A stretch of DNA of 64,000 bases from PCC-7336 sp039817825 (GCA_039817825.1 JBCBVA010000001.1:62001-126000); one strand, 5' to 3'; shown: positions 35,761 to 45,462, counted from the first letter of the stretch. Program-made: numbers and translations. The notes: generated by a model not told the origin, from the letters alone.

Positions 35761-36165
35761 ATGTCCCCACCGTTTGAGACCCAATCGCTTCCAGAACAGC
35801 CGGATGCGGTGGCTCCCGATGGTTCAAACGTCAGAATTTTGCTGGCTTTGCAGGGAGGCAGTATGGCTCATTTTGAGCTGCTGCCGGGGGGCGTCTCAAC
35901 TGCAGTAGCCCACCGCACAGTCGAAGAAATTTGGTACATCTTAGGAGGCGCGGGAGAAATGTGGAGAAAACAAGGAGACCTCGAAGAGATCGTCCCCCTC
36001 GCTCCCGGCACCAGTCTGACTCTTCCGCTGGGCACTGCGTTTCAGTTCCGCACCACCGGCAGCGACCGTCTCACAGCCGTGGCCATTACCATGCCCCCGT
36101 GGCCAGGAGACAACGAAGCTTACGAAGTAGAGGGGCACTGGCGATCGACGCAGAAAAGTACATAG
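35761..36165 (+). CDS. Cupin-domain protein
   Basis: This 134-residue protein starts at an ATG with GAGG 5 bases upstream. It shows the cupin pattern GGVSTAVAHRTVEEIWYIL-GGAG, then PGTSLTLPLGTAFQFR. One histidine of the usual HxH pair is replaced (AVAHRT), so metal binding may differ. The frame is open further upstream to 35590, but that part is repeat DNA. No functional context is visible. Confidence 0.75.
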   Translation: MSPPFETQSLPEQPDAVAPDGSNVRILLALQGGSMAHFELLPGGVSTAVAHRTVEEIWYILGGAGEMWRKQGDLEEIVPLAPGTSLTLPLGTAFQFRTTGSDRLTAVAITMPPWPGDNEAYEVEGHWRSTQKST

Positions 36166-36224
36166 GACTCTACCGGTGTCTCTCTGCAGCCTGTAAACCT
36201 AGGCTGGGGTTATTTTGCATAGCA

Positions 36225-36300
36225 AAGCAATCCACTATAGAGAGTTTCCTAGGCATGGTTCCTGGCTAAGCCAGGCATTCAGCGGTCTCCACACTCTGAG
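36225..36300 (+). repeat. Short interspersed repeat, family A, copy 3
   Basis: It starts AAGCAATCCACTATAGAGAG and continues TTTCCTAGGCATGGTTCCTGG, closely matching the inverted end at 21971-22012 and the copy at 37085. The right end is less certain. Confidence 0.6.
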
Positions 36301-36460
36301 TCCTGCAGCCAATTAGCACAACGGCATCATTAGAGTTGAACCAAGCTTGCTGCCGTTCCCACAGTGGGAGCCGAGTTGGCGGGGAGGGTTATCGAACTCA
36401 GGTCGTGTAATTTCTACGGCGAATAGAGGAACGCTAGGGCATACAGCTTGGTACGTGTTT

Positions 36461-36964
36461 GTGAATGTTGAAGAATTGTTAGCCGCCTACGCCACTGGCC
36501 ACCGAGAGTTCCATCAACTAAAGCTTCCGCAAGCCAGCCTGAATTGTGCAGAATTACAGGAGGCCAGCATCGTCGAATGCGACTTTTACAAGAGCAACCT
36601 GTCGGATGCCAATCTCTCAAATACAATCATCAACCGCACAAACTTCAGACGAGTTAACCTCAGTGGGGCCGTGGCTACACATTCGATTTTGCAAGATACT
36701 ACCCTGAACGAAGCCGATTTGAGTGGTACTGATTTTCGGAATGCCAACTTGACCGATGTCGATTTGAGCGGGGCAGATCTCATTAATGCCGATTTTTCGG
36801 GGGCAGATTTGCGGGGCGCGGACTTGAGCGGAGCGGTCATCATCGGCACAAACTTCAGTCAGGCCAACCTGTGTAACGTCAAGATGGATGATGTGGACAT
36901 GGAAGATGTCACATTCGCAGATACCATCATGCCGGATGGCCAACTGCGCTCATCAGAAGGCTAG
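36461..36964 (+). CDS. Pentapeptide-repeat protein
   Basis: This protein of about 167 residues begins at a GTG giving MNVEELLAAYATGHREF, the usual N-terminus of cyanobacterial pentapeptide-repeat proteins. A frame extension to 36347 looks non-native. About 24 tandem pentapeptides of the A(D/N)Lxx type follow (for example ADLSGADLRGADLSGA), which fold as a right-handed beta-helix. The function of most cyanobacterial members is unknown. Confidence 0.82.
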   Translation: MNVEELLAAYATGHREFHQLKLPQASLNCAELQEASIVECDFYKSNLSDANLSNTIINRTNFRRVNLSGAVATHSILQDTTLNEADLSGTDFRNANLTDVDLSGADLINADFSGADLRGADLSGAVIIGTNFSQANLCNVKMDDVDMEDVTFADTIMPDGQLRSSEG

Positions 36965-37334
36965 CAGTTGGATGAGTTCGCGTTCAGACTCGTTTGCTTT
37001 GCCAGTGCATACATGTGTAGCCTTCAGTAAGCGGCTAATAAGACCGTTCAATGAAGTTGCTGGCCCCATCAGACTTATAGAGATCGGCAATCCGCTATGG
37101 AGAGGGTCCCGAGCATTTTTCCTCGCAAATCTAAGGATATTTGTTGTCTCCACTCTCTAGACCTTACAGCGGATTGCTATTGAACCTTCTGCGTCCTCTC
37201 AACCATCCAGGATTTGCACTATACTTTGTCAGAATACGCGGACACCTCCTGCACCTCGCGCTCCAGACAGCCTTCATAGCCCGAGCGTCGTGTCCGATTG
37301 ATGCAGGAAGTGCCATTGGAGATGTCAATGCGGG
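36965..37334. other. Gene-free region with a family A repeat
   Basis: This stretch contains the short repeat at 37085-37180. Otherwise I see no supported feature. Confidence 0.45.
37085..37180 (+). repeat. Short interspersed repeat, family A, copy 4
   Basis: The left end GGCAATCCGCTATGGAGAG and the right end CTCTCTAGACCTTACAGCGG-ATTGCT are imperfect terminal inverted repeats sharing AGCAATCCGCT-T and GAGAG. This is the best-preserved copy for defining both ends of the family. Confidence 0.65.
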
Positions 37335-37508
37335 CTATGCCTCGCTACTATCACGCTCCAACTGAGATTCGATCATTGAAATTGTCGAGTTTAATCCCGC
37401 CAACCGAGTTTCCATGTCGTCACGCATCCACTTCAAAATCTTCAGCTTGCGCTCTTGATACTGACGGCGATCGACCTTTTCCCCACACATTGCAAAAAAC
37501 GGGAACAT
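37335..37508 (-). CDS. Small conserved-looking protein (57 aa)
   Basis: The frame encodes 57 residues: MFPFFAMCGEKVDRRQYQER, then KLKILKWMRDDMETRLAGLN and a polar helical tail. It looks like a charged amphipathic helical protein. Codon use is natural, and a GAGG site lies just before the ATG. I believe similar short proteins occur in other cyanobacteria, but I cannot name a function. It stands alone between repeats. Confidence 0.65.
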   Translation of the reverse strand: MFPFFAMCGEKVDRRQYQERKLKILKWMRDDMETRLAGLNSTISMIESQLERDSSEA

Positions 37509-37856
37509 AATCCTCAGCTCTGAGTAACTGTGCTTCTATTGTGAGCGAACATTCAGAGGATTGTCGGTATTTTCAGTACGTTCCTAAGATCGCCTGAGTT
37601 CGATGGCCCTCATCCCCAGCCCGTCTCCCATTGTGGGAGACGGGAGCAAGAGGCATTAAAGCCTGATGCTGTCGTTGTTCTCTGGGGCTACTATCCTACT
37701 CAAATAGCCCTATCGAACTAACGTTAAGATCGATTCTCGGCTGTCAACAGCCCAGTGGTTCGTCAAGCGCAAGGGATGCCGTTTTGGGTAAAACCGGCAG
37801 TACGCCCGAACGCATTCTTTCATGTCTCAAGCTTGCATCTGACAGGACACTCGTCG
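37509..37856. other. Gene-free region with a family C repeat
   Basis: It holds the full family C element at 37595-37723. Nothing else is supported. Confidence 0.45.
37595..37723 (+). repeat. Short interspersed repeat, family C, copy 2 (complete)
   Basis: The left end TGAGTTCGATGGCCCTCATC and the right end ATAGCCCTATCGAACTAACG are imperfect inverted repeats sharing AGTTCGATRG. The interior contains the hairpin CCGTCTCCCATTGTGGGAGACGG. At about 129 bp it is the complete form of the family. Confidence 0.7.
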
Positions 37857-38348
37857 TTAGGGTATAACCGTTAACTCTGCCCGGACAGGCTCGTCAAAAT
37901 AGCGTGCTTCCACCGTCCATATCCCCTCGATAGGAAGGGGGTACATCAACAAGGCTGTCTCTTCTACAGCGATCGCCTGAGAACAGGCATCTCCTTGGCG
38001 ATCTCCCACTGCCACCAACCTGACGGTAAAACTCTCCTCATCGACTTTGCCCTCCAACCGCTCGAATGAATGGCAGCTATCAGGCAGTACGACAGAGGCT
38101 GAAATTTCTAGAGATTCCTGTAGGGATAGGCGATCGCTCGCCAATCGAATCGACTCCACCGGCAGCTCCACCCTTTCAGCTAACTCGTAGCTTGTTTCAC
38201 CGTCAGCCTCGTCGTCTGGCTCGGCTCGTATTTCTCCCCAGCCTGTGGTGGATGCTGCAGAGAGTGCAAGCAGTGCAACAACAGCGATGCCGAGGCGTCG
38301 GCTCCCCTCAACGATTCGCTGATTTAGATTGCGGCGGTCGCTGGACAT
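37857..38348 (-). CDS. Secreted protein of unknown function
   Basis: This 163-residue protein starts at the ATG at 38348 (MSSDRRNLNQR). A hydrophobic segment (LGIAVVALLALSAAS) looks like a signal peptide or membrane anchor. The rest is acidic, with two cysteines in the mature part, and looks beta-rich (for example GIWTVEARYFDEPVRAELTV). I do not recognise a family. It lies downstream of dxs on the same strand but 170 bases away. Confidence 0.65.
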   Translation of the reverse strand: MSSDRRNLNQRIVEGSRRLGIAVVALLALSAASTTGWGEIRAEPDDEADGETSYELAERVELPVESIRLASDRLSLQESLEISASVVLPDSCHSFERLEGKVDEESFTVRLVAVGDRQGDACSQAIAVEETALLMYPLPIEGIWTVEARYFDEPVRAELTVIP

Positions 38349-38517
38349 GGGCTCGTCCCAGTCAAAAGTACAGCAAAACGACAATGTTGACTCAAGTAAA
38401 CACCACCTAGAAGGAGCGTCAATCCGGCTATCTTGAGCTAGACCGTTGCGGTCAGGCGCTGCCATTGGGAGACATCATCTGTCCTACTACCGCTGTGCAG
38501 GAAGCTTAGTCTGATAA

Positions 38518-40449
38518 CTATCCGTTTACCTCTGCAGGTTGTGGAGGCTGAGCCCCTGGTTGCAGCTTGGTGCGGATGCGCTCGGCGATCGCAGACCCCG
38601 TGAGGCCCAACTCGGCCAACGATTCCTCTGCCTTGGCATGGTCTACTAACTTATCCGGCACACCAATGCGGGTCACAGATGCAGACACCTCTGCGTCCAA
38701 AATCGCTTCAGCCACCGCAGAACCGAAGCCACCCATGAGACAGCCCTCTTCCACCGTCACCACTTTTCCAATCCGTTCCGCCAGCGGCAAGATCGTATCG
38801 GTGTCCAGCGGTTTCACAAAGCGGGCATTCACGACCGTTGCTTGGATGCCGTGTTCGGTCAAAATTTCAGCCGCCTGCATGGACGTGTGAACCATAGTTC
38901 CGTAGGACACAATCAACACGTCATCACCACTGCGCAGCAGCTCGCTCTTGCCGATTTCCAGAGCCTGCCAGCCCTCATCCGCTAGAGGGACACCAACGCC
39001 ACTGCCACGGGGATAGCGAACGGCGATCGGGCCATTGGTATAGTTAATGCCCGTAACCAGCATGCGCTGCAGCTCGGCCTCGTCTTTGGGAGCCATGACG
39101 ACAATATTGGGGATGCTGCGCAGGTAGGCAATGTCGTAAAGCCCTTGATGAGTGGGACCATCCGCGCCAACTACACCAGCCCTATCCATGCAGAAGAACA
39201 CCGGCAGCTTTTGGATGCAGACGTCATGGACAATTTGGTCGTAGGCTCGCTGCAGGAAGGTGGAGTAGATGGTGGCCACAGGTCTCATGCCGTTGTAGGC
39301 CATGCCTGCCGCCAGCGTGACCGCGTGCTGCTCGGCAATCCCCACATCCACAAATTGCTTGGGCAGTTTCTCTTGGAAGGTAACCAACCCCGTACCGGTA
39401 GCCATCGCAGCCGTAATGGCCATGATGCGGGAATCGTCTTGGGCTAAGCGGGTCAGGGTGTTGGCAAATACTTTGGAATAGCTGGGGGGCTTGGGTTTGG
39501 TGGAAGGCTTGGGCTTGCCGGTAGCAATGTTAAAGCTGGATTGAGCGTGATAACCCACTTGCTCCTTTTCCGCTAGGGCATATCCCTTACCCTTGGTGGT
39601 GGCGACATGGACTAATATCGGGCCACCGACATTTTGAACCAGTTTGAAGACATCAACCAGTTCTTGCAAGTTATGCCCATCGACTGGGCCGACGTACGTG
39701 AAGCCCAGCTCTTCAAAAATGATGCCCACCTTGTTGTTGCGCACAGTGGTCATCAGCTTCATGTTCTCCTTCATGCGATCGATCTCAGGAGAGAGGCTGG
39801 AACCTACTAACGGCAAGTTCTTGAGCTGGGCTTCCAAGCTGTCGGTAATCGACTGCAGGGGAGGACTGATACGTAACTGACTCAGGTAGCGAGTCATGGC
39901 CCCAACGTTGGGGGAAATGGACATGCCGTTGTCGTTCAGCACCACAATCAAGTTGGTGTCGGGCATATGACCGGCATGGTTGATAGCTTCGTAAGCCATG
40001 CCTCCGGTGAGGGCACCATCACCGATGATGGCAACGACATTGTAGTCATCACCTTGAGCATCGCGTGCCATCGCCATGCCTAGTGCGGCAGAAATACTGG
40101 TGGAGGCGTGACCGGCTCCAAAATGATCGAACTGATTTTCCGTCAGTTTGAGGTAGCCGGCAATACCGCCCTTTTGACGCAGGGTATGAAAGTCTGTAAA
40201 GCGACCAGTCAACATTTTGTGGGGGTAGGCTTGGTGCCCTACATCCCAGACAACTTTGTCGCGATCGAAGTTGAGGGTTTTGTAGAGACCTAACGTTAGC
40301 TCTACAACCCCCAGCCCCGGGCCGAGGTGACCGCCAGTGGCGGCGACTGTTTGCAAGTGCTTCTCGCGCATTTGCCGCGCCAACTCTTTCAACTCGTCAA
40401 CGCTGAGATCGTTGAGTTGGTTGGGATGAGAGATATCGCTCAGATGCAT
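38518..40449 (-). CDS. dxs: 1-deoxy-D-xylulose-5-phosphate synthase
   Basis: This 643-residue thiamine diphosphate enzyme is the first of the MEP isoprenoid pathway, which feeds carotenoid and chlorophyll phytol synthesis. The TPP-binding segment GDGALTGGMAYEAINHAG is followed by the transketolase-type domain with MDRAGVVGADGPTHQG. Length is normal. It is divergent from polA. Confidence 0.98.
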   Translation of the reverse strand: MHLSDISHPNQLNDLSVDELKELARQMREKHLQTVAATGGHLGPGLGVVELTLGLYKTLNFDRDKVVWDVGHQAYPHKMLTGRFTDFHTLRQKGGIAGYLKLTENQFDHFGAGHASTSISAALGMAMARDAQGDDYNVVAIIGDGALTGGMAYEAINHAGHMPDTNLIVVLNDNGMSISPNVGAMTRYLSQLRISPPLQSITDSLEAQLKNLPLVGSSLSPEIDRMKENMKLMTTVRNNKVGIIFEELGFTYVGPVDGHNLQELVDVFKLVQNVGGPILVHVATTKGKGYALAEKEQVGYHAQSSFNIATGKPKPSTKPKPPSYSKVFANTLTRLAQDDSRIMAITAAMATGTGLVTFQEKLPKQFVDVGIAEQHAVTLAAGMAYNGMRPVATIYSTFLQRAYDQIVHDVCIQKLPVFFCMDRAGVVGADGPTHQGLYDIAYLRSIPNIVVMAPKDEAELQRMLVTGINYTNGPIAVRYPRGSGVGVPLADEGWQALEIGKSELLRSGDDVLIVSYGTMVHTSMQAAEILTEHGIQATVVNARFVKPLDTDTILPLAERIGKVVTVEEGCLMGGFGSAVAEAILDAEVSASVTRIGVPDKLVDHAKAEESLAELGLTGSAIAERIRTKLQPGAQPPQPAEVNG

Positions 40450-41093
40450 AAGGAAACTGGCAGGTTTGACTAATTCTCACTATAAAGCGCGTTCTGGTAC
40501 CGCAAGTGCGAAATATCGATAGAGAACCGCATGAATAGATTCTGCTGACGATACGCCCAAAATTCGCTTCAGAATGTACGTAGCAAACAGTTTACTCTTT
40601 GTTCATCGAGAGACGGCAAAGCGTTACATCAGTTTGCTGTACGACTCTAAAGGCCGTGCTAAGACTGGGCAATTGGACAAAACAAGCGTTCTCAACGAGG
40701 CCGTCATACGGCGTATGGCGACGCCCAATGCTTCCATTCTCACAGTACAAGACTGCGCGTAGGTTAGAGCTGAATTTCACGGGCCGAATATCTCTGGCCG
40801 ACCTCCACTGAGATGATTCAGTTTAATGTTCGCTCCAATGTGTCCCGGTACGATCGGCATTCAATCTAGGGGGAGCCAAGATTTAAGCCGATTGTTTAAA
40901 GTGCCCCGAACTCTACGTTTATTTCCACGGACTAGAGATTGTCTGGCGCTAGAATCATCGATGGTTCTGCTCGGACATGTTCGAGAGTTTCCTCAATCAC
41001 GTGATGGCCACCAGGATTAACGCGCATGAGGATTGATAAGCATGAAGATTGACGAGCACGAAACACCCAGTCCGGAACAGTCGCGCGATCGCC
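40450..41093. other. Gene-free region between dxs and polA
   Basis: Short overlapping frames on both strands at 40574-40811 have no recognisable domain, and I do not call them genes. Divergent promoters for dxs and polA should lie here. I see no strong repeat or hairpin. Confidence 0.45.
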
Positions 41094-44054
41094 ATGCCTG
41101 CCACCCCAGCATCATCAGCTACCCCAACCCCAGTCGCTACAGCCTCTAATAACCCAACCAAACTTCTCCTAATCGATGGGCACTCCCTCGCCTATCGTTC
41201 GTTTTATGCGTTTGCCCTCAGTCGCGACGGAGGATTGCGCACCTCAACCGGCATTCCCACCAGCGTGTCTTACGGGTTCACCAAGTCATTGCTGGATACG
41301 CTGGCTCAGGAAAACCCTACCCATATCGCTATTGCCTTCGACACCCGCCAACCCACCTTTCGCCACGAAGTGGATGATTCCTACAAAGCAGGGCGGGCGG
41401 AGACCCCGGATGAATTTTTTGAGGACATCCAGAACCTAGAAGAGCTGCTGGGTGTGCTGAAACTACCGGTCCTGAAAGCACCGGGCTTCGAGGCTGACGA
41501 CATTATTGGCACGTTGGCGACTACGGCTCCGGAGGGTATGGCCGTACGGGTGCTGAGTGGCGATCGCGATCTGTTCCAGCTTGTGGATGACGAGCGGGAC
41601 GTCAAGGTGATGTACATGGGGGGTTCGTACGCCAAGCGAACGAACGGTTCGGCCGTGCGCGAGATGGACGAGGCCGCCGTGATTGACAAATTAGGGGTGC
41701 GGCCCGACCAGGTGGTGGACTACAAAGCCCTGTGCGGCGATAGCTCTGACAATATTCCGGGAGTCAAGGGGATTGGCGCCAAGACAGCCGTCAAGCTGTT
41801 AGGGAGCTACGACACTTTAGACAAGGTGTATGCCTCCCTAGGGGAAATGAAGGGGGCCGTAAAGACCAAGCTGGAGAGCGGCAAAGAGGCTGCCGATCAT
41901 TCGCAATTTATGGCGCGGATCAAAGTCGATGTGCCGTTGGGGGTGCAATTTTCCGACCTGACCCTGATGGGATTTGACGATGCAGACATCCTGCCGATGC
42001 TGGAGAAATTAGAGTTCCAGTCATTCTTAAAACGCATCAACACCATGCAAGAGCGCTTGGGGGGGCGAGTGCTTTCTAGTGAGGGGGCCGCGGCTACAAT
42101 CACTACCCCAGCTCAAGAGAGCAATGACGGCGATACCTGGTTCTTCACTGCCGAGGACACAGCACAGCAAGAAGCCCTCAAACCCGATCCCATCCAGCCG
42201 CAGATTGTCGATACTCCCGACAAACTGCAGGAACTGTGCGATCGCCTCAAAACGTTCACCGACCCTTCGACCCCCGTGGCATGGGACACGGAAACCACGT
42301 CGTTGGAACCGCGCGATGCCAAACTCGTAGGGATTGGCTGTTGTTGGGGCGGCGGTTTGGACGAGATGGCTTACATTCCGGTGGGTCACATTATCCCGGA
42401 CGGAAGCAGCGGCCAGAACCTCGATTGTCAGAGGGTGCTGGAGCAACTACGGGAGATTCTAGAGAGCGATGCCTATCCCAAGGCGTTTCAGAATGCAAAA
42501 TACGATCGCCTGGTATTCCTGCACCACGGCATTGAGATTCGAGGGGTAGCGATCGACACCATGCTGGCCAGCTACGTGCTCAATCCAGAAGACAGCCACA
42601 AGTTGAGCGAACTTTCCCAACGATATCTGGGGATTGTGCCCCAAGACTATGGCGATCTGGTGCCCAAGGGAAACACCATTGCCGATATCGCCATTCCCGA
42701 AGCTGCTGAGTATTGCGGCATGGATGTGTATTCCACCTATTTGTTGGTGCCCAAGCTGAGCGCGGAATTGACTGCCAATGGCAAGCTGAAAGCAGTATTG
42801 GAGTCTGTCGAACAACCCTTAGAGCCCGTGCTGGCGGCCATGGAAACCTGTGGAGTGGGCATTGATGTGGCTTACCTGCAGGAGTTTTCCGCTCAGCTCG
42901 GAACCGACCTAGAGGGGATTGTGAACCGAGCCTACGAGCATGCGGGTGAAACGTTTAATCTGGGGTCCCCCAAGCAACTGAGTGAGTTGCTATTTGAGAA
43001 GCTCGCCTTAGACACCAAAAAGTCCCGCAAAACCAAGCTGGGGTACTCCACTGACGCTGCCACCTTGACCAAGCTGCAGGGCTCCCATCCCGTTATTGAT
43101 GACATTGTGGAGTACCGCACCCTAGCCAAGCTGAAATCAACCTATGTTGATGCCCTGCCCGCTCTGGTGAGATCGGACACTCAGCGAGTCCATACGAACT
43201 TCAATCAGGCGGTCACCTCCACCGGGCGCCTGTCTTCCTCCAATCCCAATCTGCAAAATATCCCCATCCGCACCGCCTTCAGCCGCCAAATCCGCAAAGC
43301 CTTTATCCCCGAACCCAGCTGGATGCTGGCGGCAGCCGACTACTCGCAAATCGAGCTGCGCATTCTGACTCACCTCAGCCAAGAGCCTGTCTTGCTGGAG
43401 GCATATCGCAATAACGACGATGTCCACAGCCTCACTGCCCGCCTGCTGATGGACAAAGACACCATTACGACAGAGGAGCGGCGACTGGGGAAAATTATCA
43501 ATTTTGGGGTGATTTACGGCATGGGAGCCCAGCGATTTGCCCGCGAAACAGGAGTGTCAAACCGGGAAGCGAAAGGATTTATCGATCGCTTCAATCAACG
43601 CTATCCCAACGTATTTGCCTACCTCAGACGGATGGAAAAACAGGCGATCGCTCTCGGATATGTGGAGACCATTCTGGGACGCCGCCGCCATTTCAGCTTC
43701 AATTCCGATGCCTTACGCCGCTTGCAGGGGGTAGACCCCGACAGTATCGACCTCGATAAGCTCAAGCTCACCCGGTACGATGCCGGTTCTCTGCGGGCGG
43801 CCGCTAATGCCCCGATTCAAGGATCGAGCGCTGACATTATTAAGTTAGCGATGGTGAAGCTGCATGAAATTTTGCAAGATTATCAGGCTCGGTTGTTGTT
43901 GCAAGTCCACGACGAACTGGTGTTCGAACTGCCGCCCGAAGAGTGGGAAGAATTACAGCAGGTGATTTGCGACACGATGGAAGGGGTGCTGGCCCTAGAT
44001 GTGCCGCTGAAAGTGGATATCAACGCTGGGGCCAATTGGATGGAGGCCAAATAA
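41094..44054 (+). CDS. polA: DNA polymerase I
   Basis: This protein of about 986 residues has three domains. The 5' nuclease contains LLLIDGHSLAYRSFYAFA. The 3'-5' exonuclease motif WDTETTSLE has D398 and E400 present, so proofreading is probably active. The polymerase domain contains DYSQIELRILTHLS and HDELVFELP. The ATG at 41094 is chosen; a TTG at 41049 would add 15 residues. The enzyme acts in replication gap filling and repair. Confidence 0.97.
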   Translation: MPATPASSATPTPVATASNNPTKLLLIDGHSLAYRSFYAFALSRDGGLRTSTGIPTSVSYGFTKSLLDTLAQENPTHIAIAFDTRQPTFRHEVDDSYKAGRAETPDEFFEDIQNLEELLGVLKLPVLKAPGFEADDIIGTLATTAPEGMAVRVLSGDRDLFQLVDDERDVKVMYMGGSYAKRTNGSAVREMDEAAVIDKLGVRPDQVVDYKALCGDSSDNIPGVKGIGAKTAVKLLGSYDTLDKVYASLGEMKGAVKTKLESGKEAADHSQFMARIKVDVPLGVQFSDLTLMGFDDADILPMLEKLEFQSFLKRINTMQERLGGRVLSSEGAAATITTPAQESNDGDTWFFTAEDTAQQEALKPDPIQPQIVDTPDKLQELCDRLKTFTDPSTPVAWDTETTSLEPRDAKLVGIGCCWGGGLDEMAYIPVGHIIPDGSSGQNLDCQRVLEQLREILESDAYPKAFQNAKYDRLVFLHHGIEIRGVAIDTMLASYVLNPEDSHKLSELSQRYLGIVPQDYGDLVPKGNTIADIAIPEAAEYCGMDVYSTYLLVPKLSAELTANGKLKAVLESVEQPLEPVLAAMETCGVGIDVAYLQEFSAQLGTDLEGIVNRAYEHAGETFNLGSPKQLSELLFEKLALDTKKSRKTKLGYSTDAATLTKLQGSHPVIDDIVEYRTLAKLKSTYVDALPALVRSDTQRVHTNFNQAVTSTGRLSSSNPNLQNIPIRTAFSRQIRKAFIPEPSWMLAAADYSQIELRILTHLSQEPVLLEAYRNNDDVHSLTARLLMDKDTITTEERRLGKIINFGVIYGMGAQRFARETGVSNREAKGFIDRFNQRYPNVFAYLRRMEKQAIALGYVETILGRRRHFSFNSDALRRLQGVDPDSIDLDKLKLTRYDAGSLRAAANAPIQGSSADIIKLAMVKLHEILQDYQARLLLQVHDELVFELPPEEWEELQQVICDTMEGVLALDVPLKVDINAGANWMEAK

Positions 44055-44186
44055 TAGATGCTGCCGATCCAAGATCGCTTTAGTAACGATCTCGCTACCG
44101 GATTGGCTGGGAACCCAGGTTTGCTCTAACGGTTTAGGGTACCTTAGCAAAAGTCCCTGACTCCGAACTGTGTGTCGGCAAAACGT

Positions 44187-44927
44187 ATGGTCAATCGCAT
44201 CCATCGCTGGTTTGCTGTTGTCTTGAGTCTTGTCTTACTGACAAGCTGCAGTGCAACTCAGTCTTCAGCCAACTTGGAACAGCAGGTGTTGGATATCATT
44301 CGGGCCAACCCCGACATTGTGCTCGAAGCTGTCCAGAGCTATCAAGCAGAACAACAGGCAGCAGCCCAATCTGAGACTCTAGCGCAATACGAAGTCGCAT
44401 TACAGGGAATTGCCGCCGACCCCACGTCCGAAATTGGCCAGTCCCCAACCAAAGGGTCGGAAGAGTTGCAGTACGTTCTGTACGAATTTTCAGATTTCGA
44501 ATGTCCGTTTTGCGGGCGATCGCAGCCGGTAATTTCGGAATTTTTAGAGAACCATCCCGAAGTGACCTTGGTTTACAAGCATTTCCCCCTCGCTCAAATT
44601 CATCCCCAGGCAATACCGGCGGCCCAAGCGTCGTGGGCGGCCCAGCAACAAGGTAAGTTTTGGGAGTACCACGATGCCCTATTTGCCAATCAAGGACGGT
44701 TGGGAGATGACTACTACGTCGAGCTAGCCAGCGCCCTCCATCTGAATCGGGCAAAATTCGAGCGCGATCGACAATCGGCCGCAGACGCCATTCGCCGCGA
44801 CCTGGAGCTGGGGGAGGCGATCGGGCTCAACGGCACCCCATTCTTTACGCTCAACGGCGTACCACTACCAGGTGCCGTCCCTGTCGAGGCCTTGGAAACT
44901 GCATTGGAGCAGGCAAAAAATGCCTGA
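44187..44927 (+). CDS. DsbA-like thioredoxin-fold lipoprotein
   Basis: This 246-residue protein has an N-terminal lipobox signal (SLVLLTSCSA), so it is a predicted lipoprotein. The DsbA/Com1-like thioredoxin fold has the active-site motif CPFC within FSDFECPFCGRS, and the cis-proline loop lies in GLNGTPFFTLNG. It probably catalyses disulfide exchange in the periplasm or thylakoid lumen. A GTG at 44172 is an alternative start. It lies 132 bases after polA. Confidence 0.88.
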   Translation: MVNRIHRWFAVVLSLVLLTSCSATQSSANLEQQVLDIIRANPDIVLEAVQSYQAEQQAAAQSETLAQYEVALQGIAADPTSEIGQSPTKGSEELQYVLYEFSDFECPFCGRSQPVISEFLENHPEVTLVYKHFPLAQIHPQAIPAAQASWAAQQQGKFWEYHDALFANQGRLGDDYYVELASALHLNRAKFERDRQSAADAIRRDLELGEAIGLNGTPFFTLNGVPLPGAVPVEALETALEQAKNA

Positions 44928-45122
44928 ACACTAGCAGTTCTTTTTGAAGATCCTTCGACACGAACTTAGCGCCTCTGAGAGCATGGATGTCTTTCGCCAA
45001 ATCGTCTCAAGTCTGAGGGCGATCGCCCTCATCCCCAACCTTCTCCCACTGCAAGAAAAGGGAGCAAGAGTCCCTTACCCCTACCCCTATGCTGTCGTTG
45101 TGCTGCGAGACCGCTATTCCAC

Positions 45123-45219
45123 TTATAGTGCTTGCCATTTCAGTTAGGACAAAGGCTTTTATGCGCAGTCAGGTAAAGACATAGCTGCAATGTCCGCAGT
45201 GCTATGGCCACTGCTATAA
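45123..45219 (+). mobile_element. MITE-like element, family B, copy 2
   Basis: This 97-bp element has imperfect terminal inverted repeats: TTATAGTGCTTGCCAT at the left and, read inward from the right, TTATAGCAGTGGCCAT. It has no coding capacity. The TA at its ends would fit IS630/Tc1-type insertion, but no transposase is in the window. Confidence 0.65.
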
Positions 45220-45220
45220 A

Positions 45221-45316
45221 TATAGCGCTAGCCATTTCAGTTAGGACAGAGGTTTCTAAGCATCATCAGGGATGGGCATAGCTGCAATGTCCGCAGTGGT
45301 ATTGCCACTGCTATAA
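45221..45316 (+). mobile_element. MITE-like element, family B, copy 3
   Basis: This 96-bp element directly follows copy 2 in the same orientation and shares GCCATTTCAGTTAGGACA and GCTGCAATGTCCGCAGTG. Its ends TATAGCGCTAGCC and CCACTGCTATA are inverted. Confidence 0.65.
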
Positions 45317-45462
45317 CCCCATCGAACTGACGCTTATCAACATCGCGAGATCTCTCTGACAACCAAAATTCGCCAGGGTAGAACCCTGGCGAACGTGATT
45401 ACTGATAATGAACAGAGGACATCAGAGTCAACCTAAATCCTGCGTTGACAGGCTCTTAGTGA

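Larger units (their letters stand above)
45011..45333 (+). repeat. Family C repeat, copy 3, interrupted by two family B elements
   Basis: The left part (45011-45121) shares GATCGCCCTCATCCCCAACC and ATGCTGTCGTTGT with the complete copy at 37595. The right end CCCATCGAACTGACG (45318-45332) appears only after the two family B elements. The split position matches the CTACTCAAATAGCCC region of the complete copy. Confidence 0.65.
44928..45462. other. Repeat-filled intergenic region with nested elements
   Basis: A family C repeat (45011-45121, resuming 45317-45333) is split by two tandem copies of family B (45123-45219 and 45221-45316). No gene is supported. A hairpin CGCCAGGGTTCTACCCTGGCG-type element lies at about 45370-45390, near the end of the export-protein gene. 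Confidence 0.6.

Noticed and set aside
40574..40811. Overlapping short frames on both strands between dxs and polA
   Set aside because: They conflict with each other, lack start signals and show no domain.
45123..45316. Possible CRISPR-like direct repeats
   Set aside because: There are only two units of about 97 bp with inverted ends and no spacers, so they are MITE-like elements rather than an array.
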